A stretch of 64,000 nt of DNA. Origin: Halobacteriales archaeon QS_4_62_28. GTDB taxonomy: Archaea; Halobacteriota; Halobacteria; Halobacteriales; Haloarculaceae. The position numbers were made by a program, and so were the translations under genes. The notes beneath the pieces were generated by a model. That model saw only the letters and a program-made list of their open reading frames with translations, ran no database searches and was not told the DNA's origin. This document shows, in pieces, positions 25,651-34,994 of this stretch; the stretch's first letter is position 1, and each line of letters opens with the position of its first letter. The stretch covers positions 62,001-126,000 of the forward strand of contig PXRO01000017.1 in the NCBI GenBank assembly GCA_003021685.1, in the 5' to 3' direction.

Positions 25651-28368
25651 ATGTCGAACCTTCTTACGCTTTCTGATCTTCACACGTACTTCGAGACCGA
25701 GCGAGGCACGGTCCACGCCGTCGACGGCATCGACCTGACCGTGCGCGAGGGCGAGACAGTCGGTCTCGTCGGTGAGTCCGGGTCCGGGAAATCCGTGACG
25801 GCGCTCTCCGCGATGCGGATCGTCGACGATCCGGGGTTTATTGCCGGCGGTGAGATTACCTTTGGCTCTGCGAGCACCGTCACACGCCTCGCTCGGCGCT
25901 ACCCGAAGGGCGTCACGACGGCCGACCACGACGGCTATCTCCACCTCGACACCGTCGATCTCCAGCGCAATCGACTGCCCGACAGTTTCGACCGGTCGCT
26001 CGACGACGCGGAACTGGCCAGGCAGTTCGTCCGCCAGCAACCGAAGCGTGCCTTGGGTACCGGCCGGCCGGCAGGAACTAATCGCCGGGCCGACGGCGGG
26101 GACGTGACGGCCGACATCGACTGGGCGGACGACGAACCACAGGATCGCCCTGTCAGGATACGAGACGGCTACGTCGATCTGCGGGCCGCCCCGGAGCGAG
26201 TCCTGCGAAACGTTCGGGGCGGGGACATGGGGATGATCTTCCAGGATCCGATGACCTCGCTCAACCCGGCGCTGACCGTCGGCCAGCAGATCGCCGAAAG
26301 TCTGAAACTCCACCGCTATGGCCGCCAGCGTCGAGATTCCTGGGCCAGCGCCGTTCGCGAGATCCTGCCGAAGGTCGGTGGCGGTGCGGTGACCGGTCAG
26401 GTGCGCGAGGACGTGATCGAGTTGCTCGACGAGGTCGGCATTCCCGAACCGACGACCCGGATCGACGAGCACCCCCACGAGTTCTCCGGCGGGATGCGCC
26501 AGCGGGTACTGATCGCCATCGCGCTGGCCTGTCGGCCCAAGTTACTTGTCGCCGACGAACCGACGACGGCACTGGACGTGACGATCCAGGCCCAGATTCT
26601 CGACCTGATCAACGACCTGCAGGACGAACTCGGGATGTCGGTCCTGTTTATCACCCACGACCTCGGGGTCGTCGCCGAGACCTGCGACCGTGTCGCGGTG
26701 ATGTATGCCGGTGAAATCGTCGAGGAAGGCCCCGTCGAGGAGATCTTCCACAACCCCTCCCATCCCTACACCTACACCCTGCTCGAGTCGATTCCACGGG
26801 AAGACACCGAGCGACTCACGCCCATCGGCGGGAACGTCCCGAGCCTGATCGACATGCCCGACGGCTGCCACTTCGCGTCGCGGTGTCCCTGGGCGACTGA
26901 GGAGTGTCGCGAGGGCGAGATCCCGTACCTCCAGCACGGTCCCGATGACGTGAATCACCGCTCGAAGTGTCTCTTCGAGTCGTTCGACACCGGCGAATAC
27001 GGGACCGACGAGTCCGGCGTCGCCGCCAGTGACACCACCCGCACCGATCATCAGATCCTCGAGACCGACGGCCTGAAAAAGCACTTCTCTCGGGCTGACG
27101 ACCTCCTCGACAAGTATCTCGGCCGCGAACCGGGATCGGTCAAGGCCGTCGACGGCGTCTCGCTGGACATCTACGAGGGTGAGACGCTGGGACTGGTCGG
27201 CGAATCTGGCTGTGGCAAGTCGACCGCCGGCCGGACGATCCTCCGGTTGCTCGAACCGACCGACGGCACTGTCCTCTTTGCGGGCGACGACCTCGCGACG
27301 CTCGACAAGGACGACCTCCGGCGAAAGCGCCAGGACATGCAGATGATCTTCCAGGACCCGCTGTCCAGCCTCGATCCACGGATGACGGTGGGCCAGACGA
27401 TCATGGAACCGCTGAAGATTCACGACCTCCCCGACGAACCGGCCTCCGAGACGTCGGCACGGCAGCAACGTCGCGAACGCGTCGACGAACTCATCGAGGC
27501 CGTCGGCCTCGACACCGACCAGTTCGACCGCTATCCGCACGAACTCTCCGGCGGACAGCGCCAGCGCGTCGGCATCGCGCGTGCGTTGGCGGTCGATCCC
27601 GACTTCATCGTCTGTGACGAACCCGTCTCGGCACTCGATGTCTCGGTGCAGGCCCAGATCATCAACCTGCTCGAGGATCTGCAAGTCGAGTTCGGATTGA
27701 CCTATCTCTTTATCGCCCACGACCTCTCTGTCGTGCGCCATATCTGTGACCGTGTCGCGGTGATGTATCTGGGCGAAATCGTCGAGACAGCAGACACCGC
27801 GGAACTGTTCGCCGACCCGAAACACCCCTACACGCGGGCGCTGCTGTCGGCGATTCCGGTTCCCGATCCGAACGCCGACACAGACCGCATCATCCTCAAG
27901 GGCGACGTGCCCAGCCCGATCGATCCACCCAGTGGCTGCCGGTTCCACACGCGCTGTCCGTCTGTCATCCCGCCGGCCGATATCGACATCGACCAGGAGA
28001 CGTTCCGCGAGGTGATGGACTACCGCCAGCGCGTCGAGTCCGGCCGGATCGACCTCGATGCTGCCTGGGACGCCGCCGGTAGTGAGCGAAGCGCGGCCGT
28101 CGCCGACGGCGGGAGCGAGGCCGGTCCATCGCTCTCGGCGTTCAAGCAGGTCCTGTTCGAGGAACTGTTCGACCGGTCGCTCTCGGGTCGGAACCGGGCC
28201 GTCGTCGAGGAGTCGTTCGAGTATCTCGCCGACGACGACTGGGACAGCGCTGGGGCCGTTCTCACGGATCGGTTCGAGAGCGTCTGTGAACGTACGCATC
28301 CGGAATTACAGGATCAGCCACATCCAGCGGCCTGTCATCTATACGATCAAGAGGACAAACGAGAGTAG
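25651..28368 (+). CDS. peptide ABC importer ATPase, fused DppD-DppF (905 aa)
   Basis: Two oligopeptide-type ATPases in one chain. The N-terminal DppD-like half has GESGSGKSV near residue 45, [14 protein letters not shown] near 193, [19 protein letters not shown] and the C-terminal oligopeptide ABC cysteine region ([14 protein letters not shown]). An insert of roughly 90 residues sits between Walker A and the Q-loop. The DppF-like half has [46 protein letters not shown] and its own Cys region. A helical tail of about 110 residues ends the protein. It powers the permeases encoded downstream. Confidence 0.9.
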   Translation: MSNLLTLSDLHTYFETERGTVHAVDGIDLTVREGETVGLVGESGSGKSVTALSAMRIVDDPGFIAGGEITFGSASTVTRLARRYPKGVTTADHDGYLHLDTVDLQRNRLPDSFDRSLDDAELARQFVRQQPKRALGTGRPAGTNRRADGGDVTADIDWADDEPQDRPVRIRDGYVDLRAAPERVLRNVRGGDMGMIFQDPMTSLNPALTVGQQIAESLKLHRYGRQRRDSWASAVREILPKVGGGAVTGQVREDVIELLDEVGIPEPTTRIDEHPHEFSGGMRQRVLIAIALACRPKLLVADEPTTALDVTIQAQILDLINDLQDELGMSVLFITHDLGVVAETCDRVAVMYAGEIVEEGPVEEIFHNPSHPYTYTLLESIPREDTERLTPIGGNVPSLIDMPDGCHFASRCPWATEECREGEIPYLQHGPDDVNHRSKCLFESFDTGEYGTDESGVAASDTTRTDHQILETDGLKKHFSRADDLLDKYLGREPGSVKAVDGVSLDIYEGETLGLVGESGCGKSTAGRTILRLLEPTDGTVLFAGDDLATLDKDDLRRKRQDMQMIFQDPLSSLDPRMTVGQTIMEPLKIHDLPDEPASETSARQQRRERVDELIEAVGLDTDQFDRYPHELSGGQRQRVGIARALAVDPDFIVCDEPVSALDVSVQAQIINLLEDLQVEFGLTYLFIAHDLSVVRHICDRVAVMYLGEIVETADTAELFADPKHPYTRALLSAIPVPDPNADTDRIILKGDVPSPIDPPSGCRFHTRCPSVIPPADIDIDQETFREVMDYRQRVESGRIDLDAAWDAAGSERSAAVADGGSEAGPSLSAFKQVLFEELFDRSLSGRNRAVVEESFEYLADDDWDSAGAVLTDRFESVCERTHPELQDQPHPAACHLYDQEDKRE

Positions 28369-28470
28369 TGCACAACAGTACCTTCCTGGTAACAACCTGT
28401 AGACGATCTTCACCAAACGTCTAGACAGTTCGCACATACCATTATGGTTATTCTATTGTCAATTTAGGTC

Positions 28471-30243
28471 ATGCAGTCTGACGACCCACTCGGACGACGT
28501 GACTTCCTCAAAACGGCAGGCGGTGCCGCTGTCACAGTAACGCTCGCAGGATGTGCCGGTGACGGCGGCGACGGTGGCGGCGAACAGACTGGCACCGACA
28601 CCGAAGCGGATGATGGTGATGGTGGCGGCGGTGAGATGACAGAGGAAGACGGTGGCGACGGCGGTGGTGGCCAGGGCCAGACGCTGGTCTATGCACGCGG
28701 CGATCACCCGGAGAACTACGATCCCCAGCAGACGACCAGCGGTGAAGTCGCGAAGGTGACCAACCAGCTATTCGATACGCTGATCCAGTTTGCAGCGGGA
28801 AGCGGCGGCCAGCTGGAGGCGGGCCTCGCGACGGATTACTCACTCGATGGCCAGACGGCCACGCTCACGCTCAGAGAGGGTGTCACCTTCCACAGCGGCG
28901 AGGAGTTCACCGCCGCCGACTTCAAGGCGACCTTCCAGCGCTTTACCGACTCGGAGTACGACTACTACCTGGGTGACGCCAACCGCTCGGGCTACGGACC
29001 GTTCACGCTTGGCAACTGGATCGAGTCCGTCGACGCGAGCGAGGAGTATCAGCTGGAAATTCAGCTCAGCCAGCGGTACGCACCGTTCCTGCGCAACCTC
29101 GCGATGTTCGCAGCGGCAGTCCTCTCGAAGGCCCAAATCGAGAGCGTCGAAGCGAACCCGGACGCCCAGGTCACACTCGGGACTGAGCCGGTCGGCACCG
29201 GTCCCTTCGCGTTCGATACGCTCGACAATCCCAACGACCGGATTCGCCTGACAGCAAACGACGATTTCTGGGGCCCCGGCCCGAACGTCGGCGAAGTGGT
29301 GTTCAAGACGATTACCGAGAACAGCACCCGCGTTCAGGACGTGATCAACGGCGCATCCCACATCACCGACAACCTCGACTCCGACGGGTTCAAACGGGCC
29401 GACAGCAGTGACACCGCGACGCTCCTCCGGAAAAACGGGATCAACGTCGGCTACATGGCGATGAACATGGAGCGGATGGAACCGTTCCGCGACAGACGGG
29501 TCCGGCGGGCCGTCTCACTCGCGGTCAACACCGAAGCGATCGTCAACCAGATCTACCAGGGCTTTGCGACACAGGCCTCACAGCCACTGCCACCGGATGT
29601 GACGGGACACAACGAGGATATCGATCCGTATCCGACGGACAAAGAGGAGGCCCAGTCACTGCTCGAAGCGGCCGGCTACGGCGACGGGTTCGAGTTCGAA
29701 CTGGCGACGTTCTCGAATCCACGCGGATACAACCCCAGTCCGGTCCAGACGGCCAACCAGGTCCGTTCGGACCTCGAAGAGATCGGGCTCTCGGTCAACA
29801 TCAATCAGTTCTCCGATTTCGGCCCCTATCTCGACTACACCGACCAGGGCAAGCACGACGCCTGCTTCCTCGGCTGGTACACCGACAACGCCGACCCGGA
29901 CAACTTCCTGTACGTGCTGCTTGATCCGAAAGTCGACATGGAGCAAGTCCCCGACGACCAGGACTGGGTGAGTTTCGACACCGAGGGGTACAGCACGCTC
30001 AACGTCTCTGCGTGGGCGAACACCGAGTACATGCAGATCGTTCGTGAAGCCCAGGCGACCTACGACGAGGGCGAACGCGAGCAGATGTATATGGAGGCCA
30101 ACCAGATCGCGCACGACGAGGCCCCCTGGGTGTTCGTCGACTACGCGGAAACCCTGCGCGCGATAAACGAGGCCGTCGCGGAGGACTCCTACACCGTCAG
30201 TTCCGTCGGTGGCCCGTACCTCAACACGGTCGAACTCCAGTAA
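28471..30243 (+). CDS. peptide ABC importer substrate-binding lipoprotein
   Basis: 590-residue family-5 extracellular solute-binding protein (DppA/OppA type). It has a Tat-type lipoprotein signal: RRDFLKTAGGAAVTVTLAGC, followed by a Gly/Asp-rich linker of about 50 residues that would span the S-layer-side space. Family blocks include LREGVTFHSGEEFTAADFKA and GTGPFAFDTL, then the C-terminal ANQIAHDEAPWVF. It has its own AT-rich pre-start region (TTATTCTATTGTCAATTTAG), so it may be transcribed more strongly than the ATPase gene 100 bp upstream. Confidence 0.92.
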   Translation: MQSDDPLGRRDFLKTAGGAAVTVTLAGCAGDGGDGGGEQTGTDTEADDGDGGGGEMTEEDGGDGGGGQGQTLVYARGDHPENYDPQQTTSGEVAKVTNQLFDTLIQFAAGSGGQLEAGLATDYSLDGQTATLTLREGVTFHSGEEFTAADFKATFQRFTDSEYDYYLGDANRSGYGPFTLGNWIESVDASEEYQLEIQLSQRYAPFLRNLAMFAAAVLSKAQIESVEANPDAQVTLGTEPVGTGPFAFDTLDNPNDRIRLTANDDFWGPGPNVGEVVFKTITENSTRVQDVINGASHITDNLDSDGFKRADSSDTATLLRKNGINVGYMAMNMERMEPFRDRRVRRAVSLAVNTEAIVNQIYQGFATQASQPLPPDVTGHNEDIDPYPTDKEEAQSLLEAAGYGDGFEFELATFSNPRGYNPSPVQTANQVRSDLEEIGLSVNINQFSDFGPYLDYTDQGKHDACFLGWYTDNADPDNFLYVLLDPKVDMEQVPDDQDWVSFDTEGYSTLNVSAWANTEYMQIVREAQATYDEGEREQMYMEANQIAHDEAPWVFVDYAETLRAINEAVAEDSYTVSSVGGPYLNTVELQ

Positions 30244-30265
30244 CACCCGACAGCGTCCAGTTTAG

Positions 30266-31309
30266 ATGGCCTCGAAACGGTTCGTCGCGAAACGACTCCT
30301 CTTGCTCGTTCCGGTCCTGTTCGGAGTCGCCTCTGTGGTCTTTGCAATCTTGCACCTGGCACCGGGTGATCCCGCCCGCGTGATCGCCGGCCAGCGGGCG
30401 TCCGCAGAGCAACTCCAGCAGGTTCGCAGGGAACTCGGACTGAACCGCCCGCTGTGGATCCAGTACCTGTCGTTCCTCGTCGACGCCGCCCAGTTCGAAT
30501 TCGGCCAGTCCTACAGCATCAGCCGCGGCGCGCCTGTCCGTGAAGTCCTGATCGACCGCCTCCCTGTCACGCTCGAACTGGCGATTTACGGCCAACTCGC
30601 GGGCATCTTCATTGGCCTTCCGCTGGGCATCATTTCGGCAGTCAAGCAGGACTCGCTGACCGACCACCTCACCCGGGTCGGCGCGTTAACGGGTATCTCG
30701 GTACCGATCTTCTGGTCGGGTCCGCTACTGATCCTCGCGTTCGCGACGTATCTCGACTGGTTCCCGACCAGCGGGCGCATCGACTCTACGCTGTTTTTAC
30801 CCAACACCTGGACGCTGTTCGGCACTGAACTGCCACTCACAGGGATGGTGACTGTCGACGCCGTCCTGCTCGGGAACTGGCAAGCGTTCACCTCCGCGGT
30901 CCATCACCTGTTCCTACCGGCGCTGGTGATCGGCATCTACTCGACGGCACTGATCTCCCGGATGATGCGCTCGTCGATGCTCGAAGTCGTTCGGCAAGAC
31001 TACATGCGAACCGCCCGGGCGAAGGGCCAGGGGGCCAAGATCACGCTGATGAAACACGGCTTTCGGAACGCCCTGATCCCCGTCGTCACGATCATCGGCA
31101 TCCAGTTCGGCACGCTCCTAGGCGGGGCCGTCCTGACCGAGACCGTCTTCGGGATCAACGGCATGGGCCTGACCATCGTCACCGCCATCGGCGCGCTGGA
31201 TTACCCGGTCGTCCAGGGCACCGTGCTGACCTTTGCACTCCTCTTTACGCTCGTCAATCTCTTCGTCGACATCACCTACGGGTATCTCGATCCACGGATC
31301 CAGCAATGA
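30266..31309 (+). CDS. peptide ABC importer permease, DppB type
   Basis: 347-residue permease. Signs are the N-terminal KRLLLLVPVLFGVASVVFAI helix, the conserved periplasmic block AEQLQQVRRELGLNRPLWIQ, and the coupling-helix EAA loop YMRTARAKGQGAKI. It starts 22 bp after the binding-protein stop and overlaps the next permease by 4 nt. Forms the channel with the DppC-type partner. Confidence 0.92.
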   Translation: MASKRFVAKRLLLLVPVLFGVASVVFAILHLAPGDPARVIAGQRASAEQLQQVRRELGLNRPLWIQYLSFLVDAAQFEFGQSYSISRGAPVREVLIDRLPVTLELAIYGQLAGIFIGLPLGIISAVKQDSLTDHLTRVGALTGISVPIFWSGPLLILAFATYLDWFPTSGRIDSTLFLPNTWTLFGTELPLTGMVTVDAVLLGNWQAFTSAVHHLFLPALVIGIYSTALISRMMRSSMLEVVRQDYMRTARAKGQGAKITLMKHGFRNALIPVVTIIGIQFGTLLGGAVLTETVFGINGMGLTIVTAIGALDYPVVQGTVLTFALLFTLVNLFVDITYGYLDPRIQQ

Positions 31310-32235
31310 GCACCGAAACCTCACAACGCGGCGTCGTCGGGCGGCTCAGAGCGTCGCCGTTCCTCTCACAGCTCCTGTCGAATCGCCTGGCCGTCGTCGG
31401 CCTGACCATCATTCTCGGCATGCTGGCAGTCGCGATCTACGCTCGCGTGACCCTCGATCCGGGCGCACTCGCGAGTTCGCGCCTGGGGACCGAAATCCCC
31501 GACCGGGCACCACCCGGGTGGACCGGACCCGCCGCGTTCGACCAGCATCTCTTCGGGACGGACTCGGCCGCCCGAGACATCTACAAACGCTGTCTCTACG
31601 GCGCGTGGCTTGCCCTCCAGTACGGGACGATCACGGTCGGCATCTCGACCGTCGCCGGCGTCGGTCTGGGGATCATCGCCGCCTACTACGGCGACGTGAC
31701 CGACAACGTCGTGATGCGAACGATGGATGTCCTGCTCGCGTTTCCGCCACTCCTGCTCGCACTCGCGCTCGTAGCGATCTTCCCTCGAGAGCTGGGACTG
31801 TGGCGGGCAGTGGCTGCGCTCACGCTCGTGTACACGCCCCGCTTCGCCCGCGTCGTCAGGGGAGCCGCACTGAAAGTGCTCGAAGACGAGTACGTGGACG
31901 CGACGATTGCGCTGGGAGCCGCCGATCCGCGAGTGCTGGCCCGACACGTCCTCCCGAACACGCTCGCGCCGATCACGGTCCAGTCGACGCTGAATTTCGG
32001 ACTCGCGATCATCGACCTCGCGGCGCTGTCTTTCCTCGGGTTCGGCGCGACTGCCGGAACGCCGTCGTGGGGGCTGATGCTCTCCCGTGGCGTCGAGAAC
32101 GGCCTCCTGACCGGTCGATGGTGGCTCTCTTTTTTCCCCGGCCTCTTCCTCGCGATCACGGTGCTCGGTTTCAATCTCCTCGGCGACGGAATGCGTGACG
32201 CACTCGACCCACGAATGCGTGAGGCGATCGACTGA
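31306..32235 (+). CDS. peptide ABC importer permease, DppC type
   Basis: 309-residue permease, partner of the DppB type. It has one N-terminal helix, a periplasmic segment (ending FDQHLFGTDSAARDIYKRCL, the family hallmark FGTDxxGRD), then five helices and the EAA loop region ATIALGAADPRVLARHVLPN. The C-terminus DALDPRMREAID is typical (LDPR). Starts inside the DppB stop; its TGA overlaps the next ATG by one base (TGATG). Confidence 0.92.
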   Translation: MSTETSQRGVVGRLRASPFLSQLLSNRLAVVGLTIILGMLAVAIYARVTLDPGALASSRLGTEIPDRAPPGWTGPAAFDQHLFGTDSAARDIYKRCLYGAWLALQYGTITVGISTVAGVGLGIIAAYYGDVTDNVVMRTMDVLLAFPPLLLALALVAIFPRELGLWRAVAALTLVYTPRFARVVRGAALKVLEDEYVDATIALGAADPRVLARHVLPNTLAPITVQSTLNFGLAIIDLAALSFLGFGATAGTPSWGLMLSRGVENGLLTGRWWLSFFPGLFLAITVLGFNLLGDGMRDALDPRMREAID

Positions 32236-32585
32236 TGGAAGCGACGCTGTCGGCCTGGGCACGCCCCCGCCTCTGGCTCGTCGGGACAGCACTCCTCGCC
32301 GGCGTGATCGTCGGACCCGCTGCTGTTGCGCTGCTCACCCTCTACGGCGGCGGCGCTGCATTCGGCACCCGGAAAGCGTTCGCACTCGGGGCGCTTGCAC
32401 TCGGTTTTGGCGTGATTGGCTGGTCCGGGTCGATCTTCGCCGGGCGCGGCATCGAGAGTATGCAACGCCACCTCGACACCGGGAGCGACTGGACCGAGGC
32501 CGACTCGCGGCGTGCAATGGGTCGAATCGCCGGTTTCGGTGGCGGGATGATGGTCGGAGTCAGTGTCGTCGAACCGCTCGTCTGA
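32235..32585 (+). CDS. small membrane protein at the end of the peptide-import operon
   Basis: 116-residue protein with three predicted transmembrane segments (about 14-37, 43-66 and 96-112) separated by a polar stretch, QRHLDTGSDWTEADSRRAMG. Translationally coupled to dppC by a TGATG overlap, so it belongs to the operon. Similar small proteins occur in haloarchaea but I know of no function; an accessory role in the importer is only a positional guess. Its stop touches the convergent dihydroorotase stop. Confidence 0.7.
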   Translation: MEATLSAWARPRLWLVGTALLAGVIVGPAAVALLTLYGGGAAFGTRKAFALGALALGFGVIGWSGSIFAGRGIESMQRHLDTGSDWTEADSRRAMGRIAGFGGGMMVGVSVVEPLV

Positions 32586-33860
32586 TCAGTGCTGCCGGAC
32601 GCTCTCGCCGTGCGTGTCGCCGAACTCGTCGTCCGCGCCATCGTAGACGACGGTCCCACGGACCATCGTCAATTCGGGGAAGATACCGTCGAACCCTTCG
32701 AACGGCGTCCACCCACACTTCGAGTGGAGGTCCTCGCCGCTGATCTCGCGTACGTCTTCGGGGTCGACCAGCACGAGGTCGGCGTCGTTGCCCTCGGCGA
32801 CCACGCCCTTCGACGGGAGGTCGAACACGTCGGCGGGGTTCGCCGCGGTCAGGTCTCGCACGCGCTCGTAGGTCAGGTCGCCGTCGCGAACCTCGGCCAG
32901 CAACAGGGGGAGCATCGTCTCGACGCCGGGGACGCCTGACGGCGCATCCCAGATCGGGGCGTCTTTCTCCCTGCGCGTGTGGGGCGCGTGGTCGGTCGCG
33001 ATCATGTCGACGGTACCGTCGACGACGCGCTCGTACACCTCCTGGCGGCGTGGCTCGCTCCGGAGCGGCGGGTTCATCCGGCCGTGGGTGCCCAACTCGT
33101 CGAGGTCGTCGCGTGACAGCAGGAGGTGGTGGGGGGTGACCTCCGTGGTCATGCCGGCCTCGCTGGCGATATCGATACCCGCCGGCGTGCTGGTGTGGGC
33201 GATGTGAATGCGCACGTCGTGGGCCTGCGCGACCTCGCAGGCGCGTTCGACGGCAGCGACCTCGGCGCGTGCCGTCCGAAACGCGCTCCAGGCGTCGGCG
33301 TCGTCACGTTCGCGGGCGTCTGCATCGAACAGCGAGGCGTCCTCGGCGTGGACGGTGACGGTCACGTCCCGGTCACTGGCCGCGACCAACGCCTCCTCGA
33401 ACAGGTCGGCCTCGATGCCCATGTCGCCAGTCGAGTCGGCCAGAAACACTTCGCCGAGTGCGAACAGCGGCCGGTCGAGCAGCGTGTCGGGGTCCCAGTC
33501 GGCCGTGACGCCACCGTTGATGCCGAAATCGACGAGTGACTCGCTCGCCAGGTCGAACTTCTCGTCGAAGGCGTCGCCATCGACCGTCGGCGGATCGGTG
33601 TTTGGCTGGTCGACGACGGTCGTGACGCCGCCGGCGGCGGCCGACCGCGACCCGGTCGCCCAGGTCTCCTTGTGGCCGTACCCCGGCTGGCGAACGTGGA
33701 CGTGAGCGTCGATTGCCCCGGGCAAGAGCAGTTTGTCGGTCGCGTCGACGACCCGGTCGTCGCGGGCTGTGAGTCCCTCGTCGACGGTGTCGATTCGATC
33801 CCCGCTGACGCGAACGTCCCGGGTTCGACCGTCCGCGAGCGTGGCGTTCCGGATGAGCAT
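32586..33860 (-). CDS. pyrC: dihydroorotase
   Basis: Third step of de novo pyrimidine synthesis: interconverts carbamoyl-aspartate and dihydroorotate. The 424-residue amidohydrolase barrel shows the metal motif DAHVHVRQPG (HVH at 53-55), QPNTDPPTVDG, HAED, RIHIAHTSTPAG, ATDHAPHTRREKD and the family-typical ending region GKVVAEGNDADLVLVDPE (here GVVAEGNDADLVLVD). ATG at 33860 preferred over a GTG two codons earlier. Allantoinase is a close relative, but the HVHxRxPG and GMNPPLR-like blocks favour dihydroorotase. Confidence 0.88.
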   Translation of the reverse strand: MLIRNATLADGRTRDVRVSGDRIDTVDEGLTARDDRVVDATDKLLLPGAIDAHVHVRQPGYGHKETWATGSRSAAAGGVTTVVDQPNTDPPTVDGDAFDEKFDLASESLVDFGINGGVTADWDPDTLLDRPLFALGEVFLADSTGDMGIEADLFEEALVAASDRDVTVTVHAEDASLFDADARERDDADAWSAFRTARAEVAAVERACEVAQAHDVRIHIAHTSTPAGIDIASEAGMTTEVTPHHLLLSRDDLDELGTHGRMNPPLRSEPRRQEVYERVVDGTVDMIATDHAPHTRREKDAPIWDAPSGVPGVETMLPLLLAEVRDGDLTYERVRDLTAANPADVFDLPSKGVVAEGNDADLVLVDPEDVREISGEDLHSKCGWTPFEGFDGIFPELTMVRGTVVYDGADDEFGDTHGESVRQH

Positions 33861-33899
33861 ACCCACTCTGGGCCGGCCCGACTACTAAGTCCCCCGGAG

Positions 33900-34586
33900 T
33901 CACTCGCCTGCGCCGACGTGCTCGACCGTGACATCTCGGTCGCCGGCGAACGCATCCGTGATCGCCCCGATCACGGCCTCGGGATCGGTGGTCCCGCCGG
34001 CGCGGGCGACGCTCCCGACGCTGTCGGGATCGAATGGGACGCCCAACGCGTCGTAGACGGGGTCGAGCACCCGCTGGATCGCGTCGTGGTCGGTGATCAA
34101 CACGATGGCCGCAACGACCGCGACGTGCCTGTGGACGCGCTGGGCGATGCCGACAATCTTGCCCCCAGACTGGAGCGAGTGTGTGCCGGGACAGAAGGCG
34201 TCAGGTGGTTCACCGGTCGTTGCATCGACGCCGAGGCGCGCGAGTGCGTCCCGGAGTCGGTCGCTGGCGTCGTCGTACCGCGCCTGGATTGCCCCGCGGG
34301 CGTCCTCGACGGGTGTGGCGACGGCGACTGCCACGGTTCGTCCCGTGTATGCGACCGCCCGCCCGCCGACCTCGCGCTCGCGAACGGCGTACCCCCGCTC
34401 ACGGGCGGCCTCGCGAGCGCGGCCGTAGCTGTCGCTGCGGGCGTCCCGGCGGCCGAACGCGATCTGCCTGTGCGGTCGCCAGACGCGGAGTGCTGTTTCC
34501 TCGCGCTCCTCGACCGTGTTGGTCATCGCTCGCGTGCGCTCGTAGTCGGTGTCGATGTTCGCACAGCGACCGTACAGGACGCGCAT
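33900..34586 (-). CDS. lipoate-protein ligase/octanoyltransferase-like protein
   Basis: 228-residue BPL/LplA-fold protein. Its N-terminus MRVLYGRCANIDTDYERTRA and the block FCPGTHSLQSGGKIVGIAQR, with the likely catalytic Lys in GGKIVG, match the lipoate ligase/octanoyltransferase family. The usual RRxSGGGAVYH pocket is replaced by REVGGRAVAYTGRTVAVAVA, so substrate handling may differ. No lipoylated-enzyme gene is nearby. Start at 34586 places the gene next to an inverted repeat at 34589-34622. Confidence 0.75.
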   Translation of the reverse strand: MRVLYGRCANIDTDYERTRAMTNTVEEREETALRVWRPHRQIAFGRRDARSDSYGRAREAARERGYAVREREVGGRAVAYTGRTVAVAVATPVEDARGAIQARYDDASDRLRDALARLGVDATTGEPPDAFCPGTHSLQSGGKIVGIAQRVHRHVAVVAAIVLITDHDAIQRVLDPVYDALGVPFDPDSVGSVARAGGTTDPEAVIGAITDAFAGDRDVTVEHVGAGE

Positions 34587-34588
34587 GG

Positions 34589-34622
34589 CCAGAGTTAGTA
34601 TCGGAACGAAATAACTCTCTGG
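34589..34622. promoter_or_regulatory. inverted repeat directly before the lipoate-ligase-like gene
   Basis: Arms CCAGAGTTA and TAACTCTCTGG flank about 14 bp. It lies at the start codon of the minus-strand gene, where an operator or RNA hairpin would affect expression. No protein can be assigned to it. Confidence 0.35.
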
Positions 34623-34624
34623 TC

Positions 34625-34910
34625 CTCGCCCTTTCATCCGCCAGGGCTCAGACTGTGAAGTGGCCGATACCTAGTGGATGAAAGGGCGAGCGGCGGTCGA
34701 TCCCTCCCGGGCGACGTAAGCACCGCAGCCGGAGGCGAGGAGCGTGGTTCGAAAGACCTCCGGTCTTTCGTCATCACGAGAGAGCGCAGCTCTCTCGGAC
34801 GACAGCGAGCGCCGGAGCGGTCGAGTGGGCGGTCGGTTCCACCGACCGCCTTCTCCGCGGCGGCAGTTGCCGCCGCGCAAAGCGAGGGCTTTCGGTATCT
34901 CCGATGTATT
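34625..34910. other. hairpin-rich non-coding stretch
   Basis: A perfect 15-bp inverted repeat (CTCGCCCTTTCATCC at 34625-34639, GGATGAAAGGGCGAG at 34676-34690) is followed by four tight hairpins: CGAAAGACC/GGTCTTTCG (about 34750-34770), CGAGAGAGC/GCTCTCTCG (34778-34798), GGCGGTCGG/CCGACCGCC (about 34829-34851) and GCGGCGGCA/TGCCGCCGC (34858-34877). I see no credible coding frame on either strand. It could be a structured RNA or a degenerate repeat; the motif GGATGAAxGGGCGAG recurs at 59302. Confidence 0.45.
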
Positions 34911-34993
34911 CGGCACGGTTATTATTCGAATAGCGCTATATCACAGTACCTGACCCTCGTGAGGTACTGATCATCGGTATGTCCACCGGTATA
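34911..34993 (+). repeat. palindromic element C3 (family C, diverged)
   Basis: The right end ATGTCCACCGGTATA matches the C-family end. Inside is a separate palindrome CAGTACCT/AGGTACTG. The left half is not recognisably C. It ends 1-2 bp before the TAA stop of the membrane-protein gene, the same stop-docking as other copies. Confidence 0.5.
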
Positions 34994-34994
34994 A

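Noticed and set aside
26542-28299. Long open frame antisense to the fused peptide-importer ATPase (585 codons)
   Set aside because: High GC with strong third-position bias opens antisense frames in haloarchaea. The sense strand encodes both complete ABC domains and the antisense translation has no recognisable motif.
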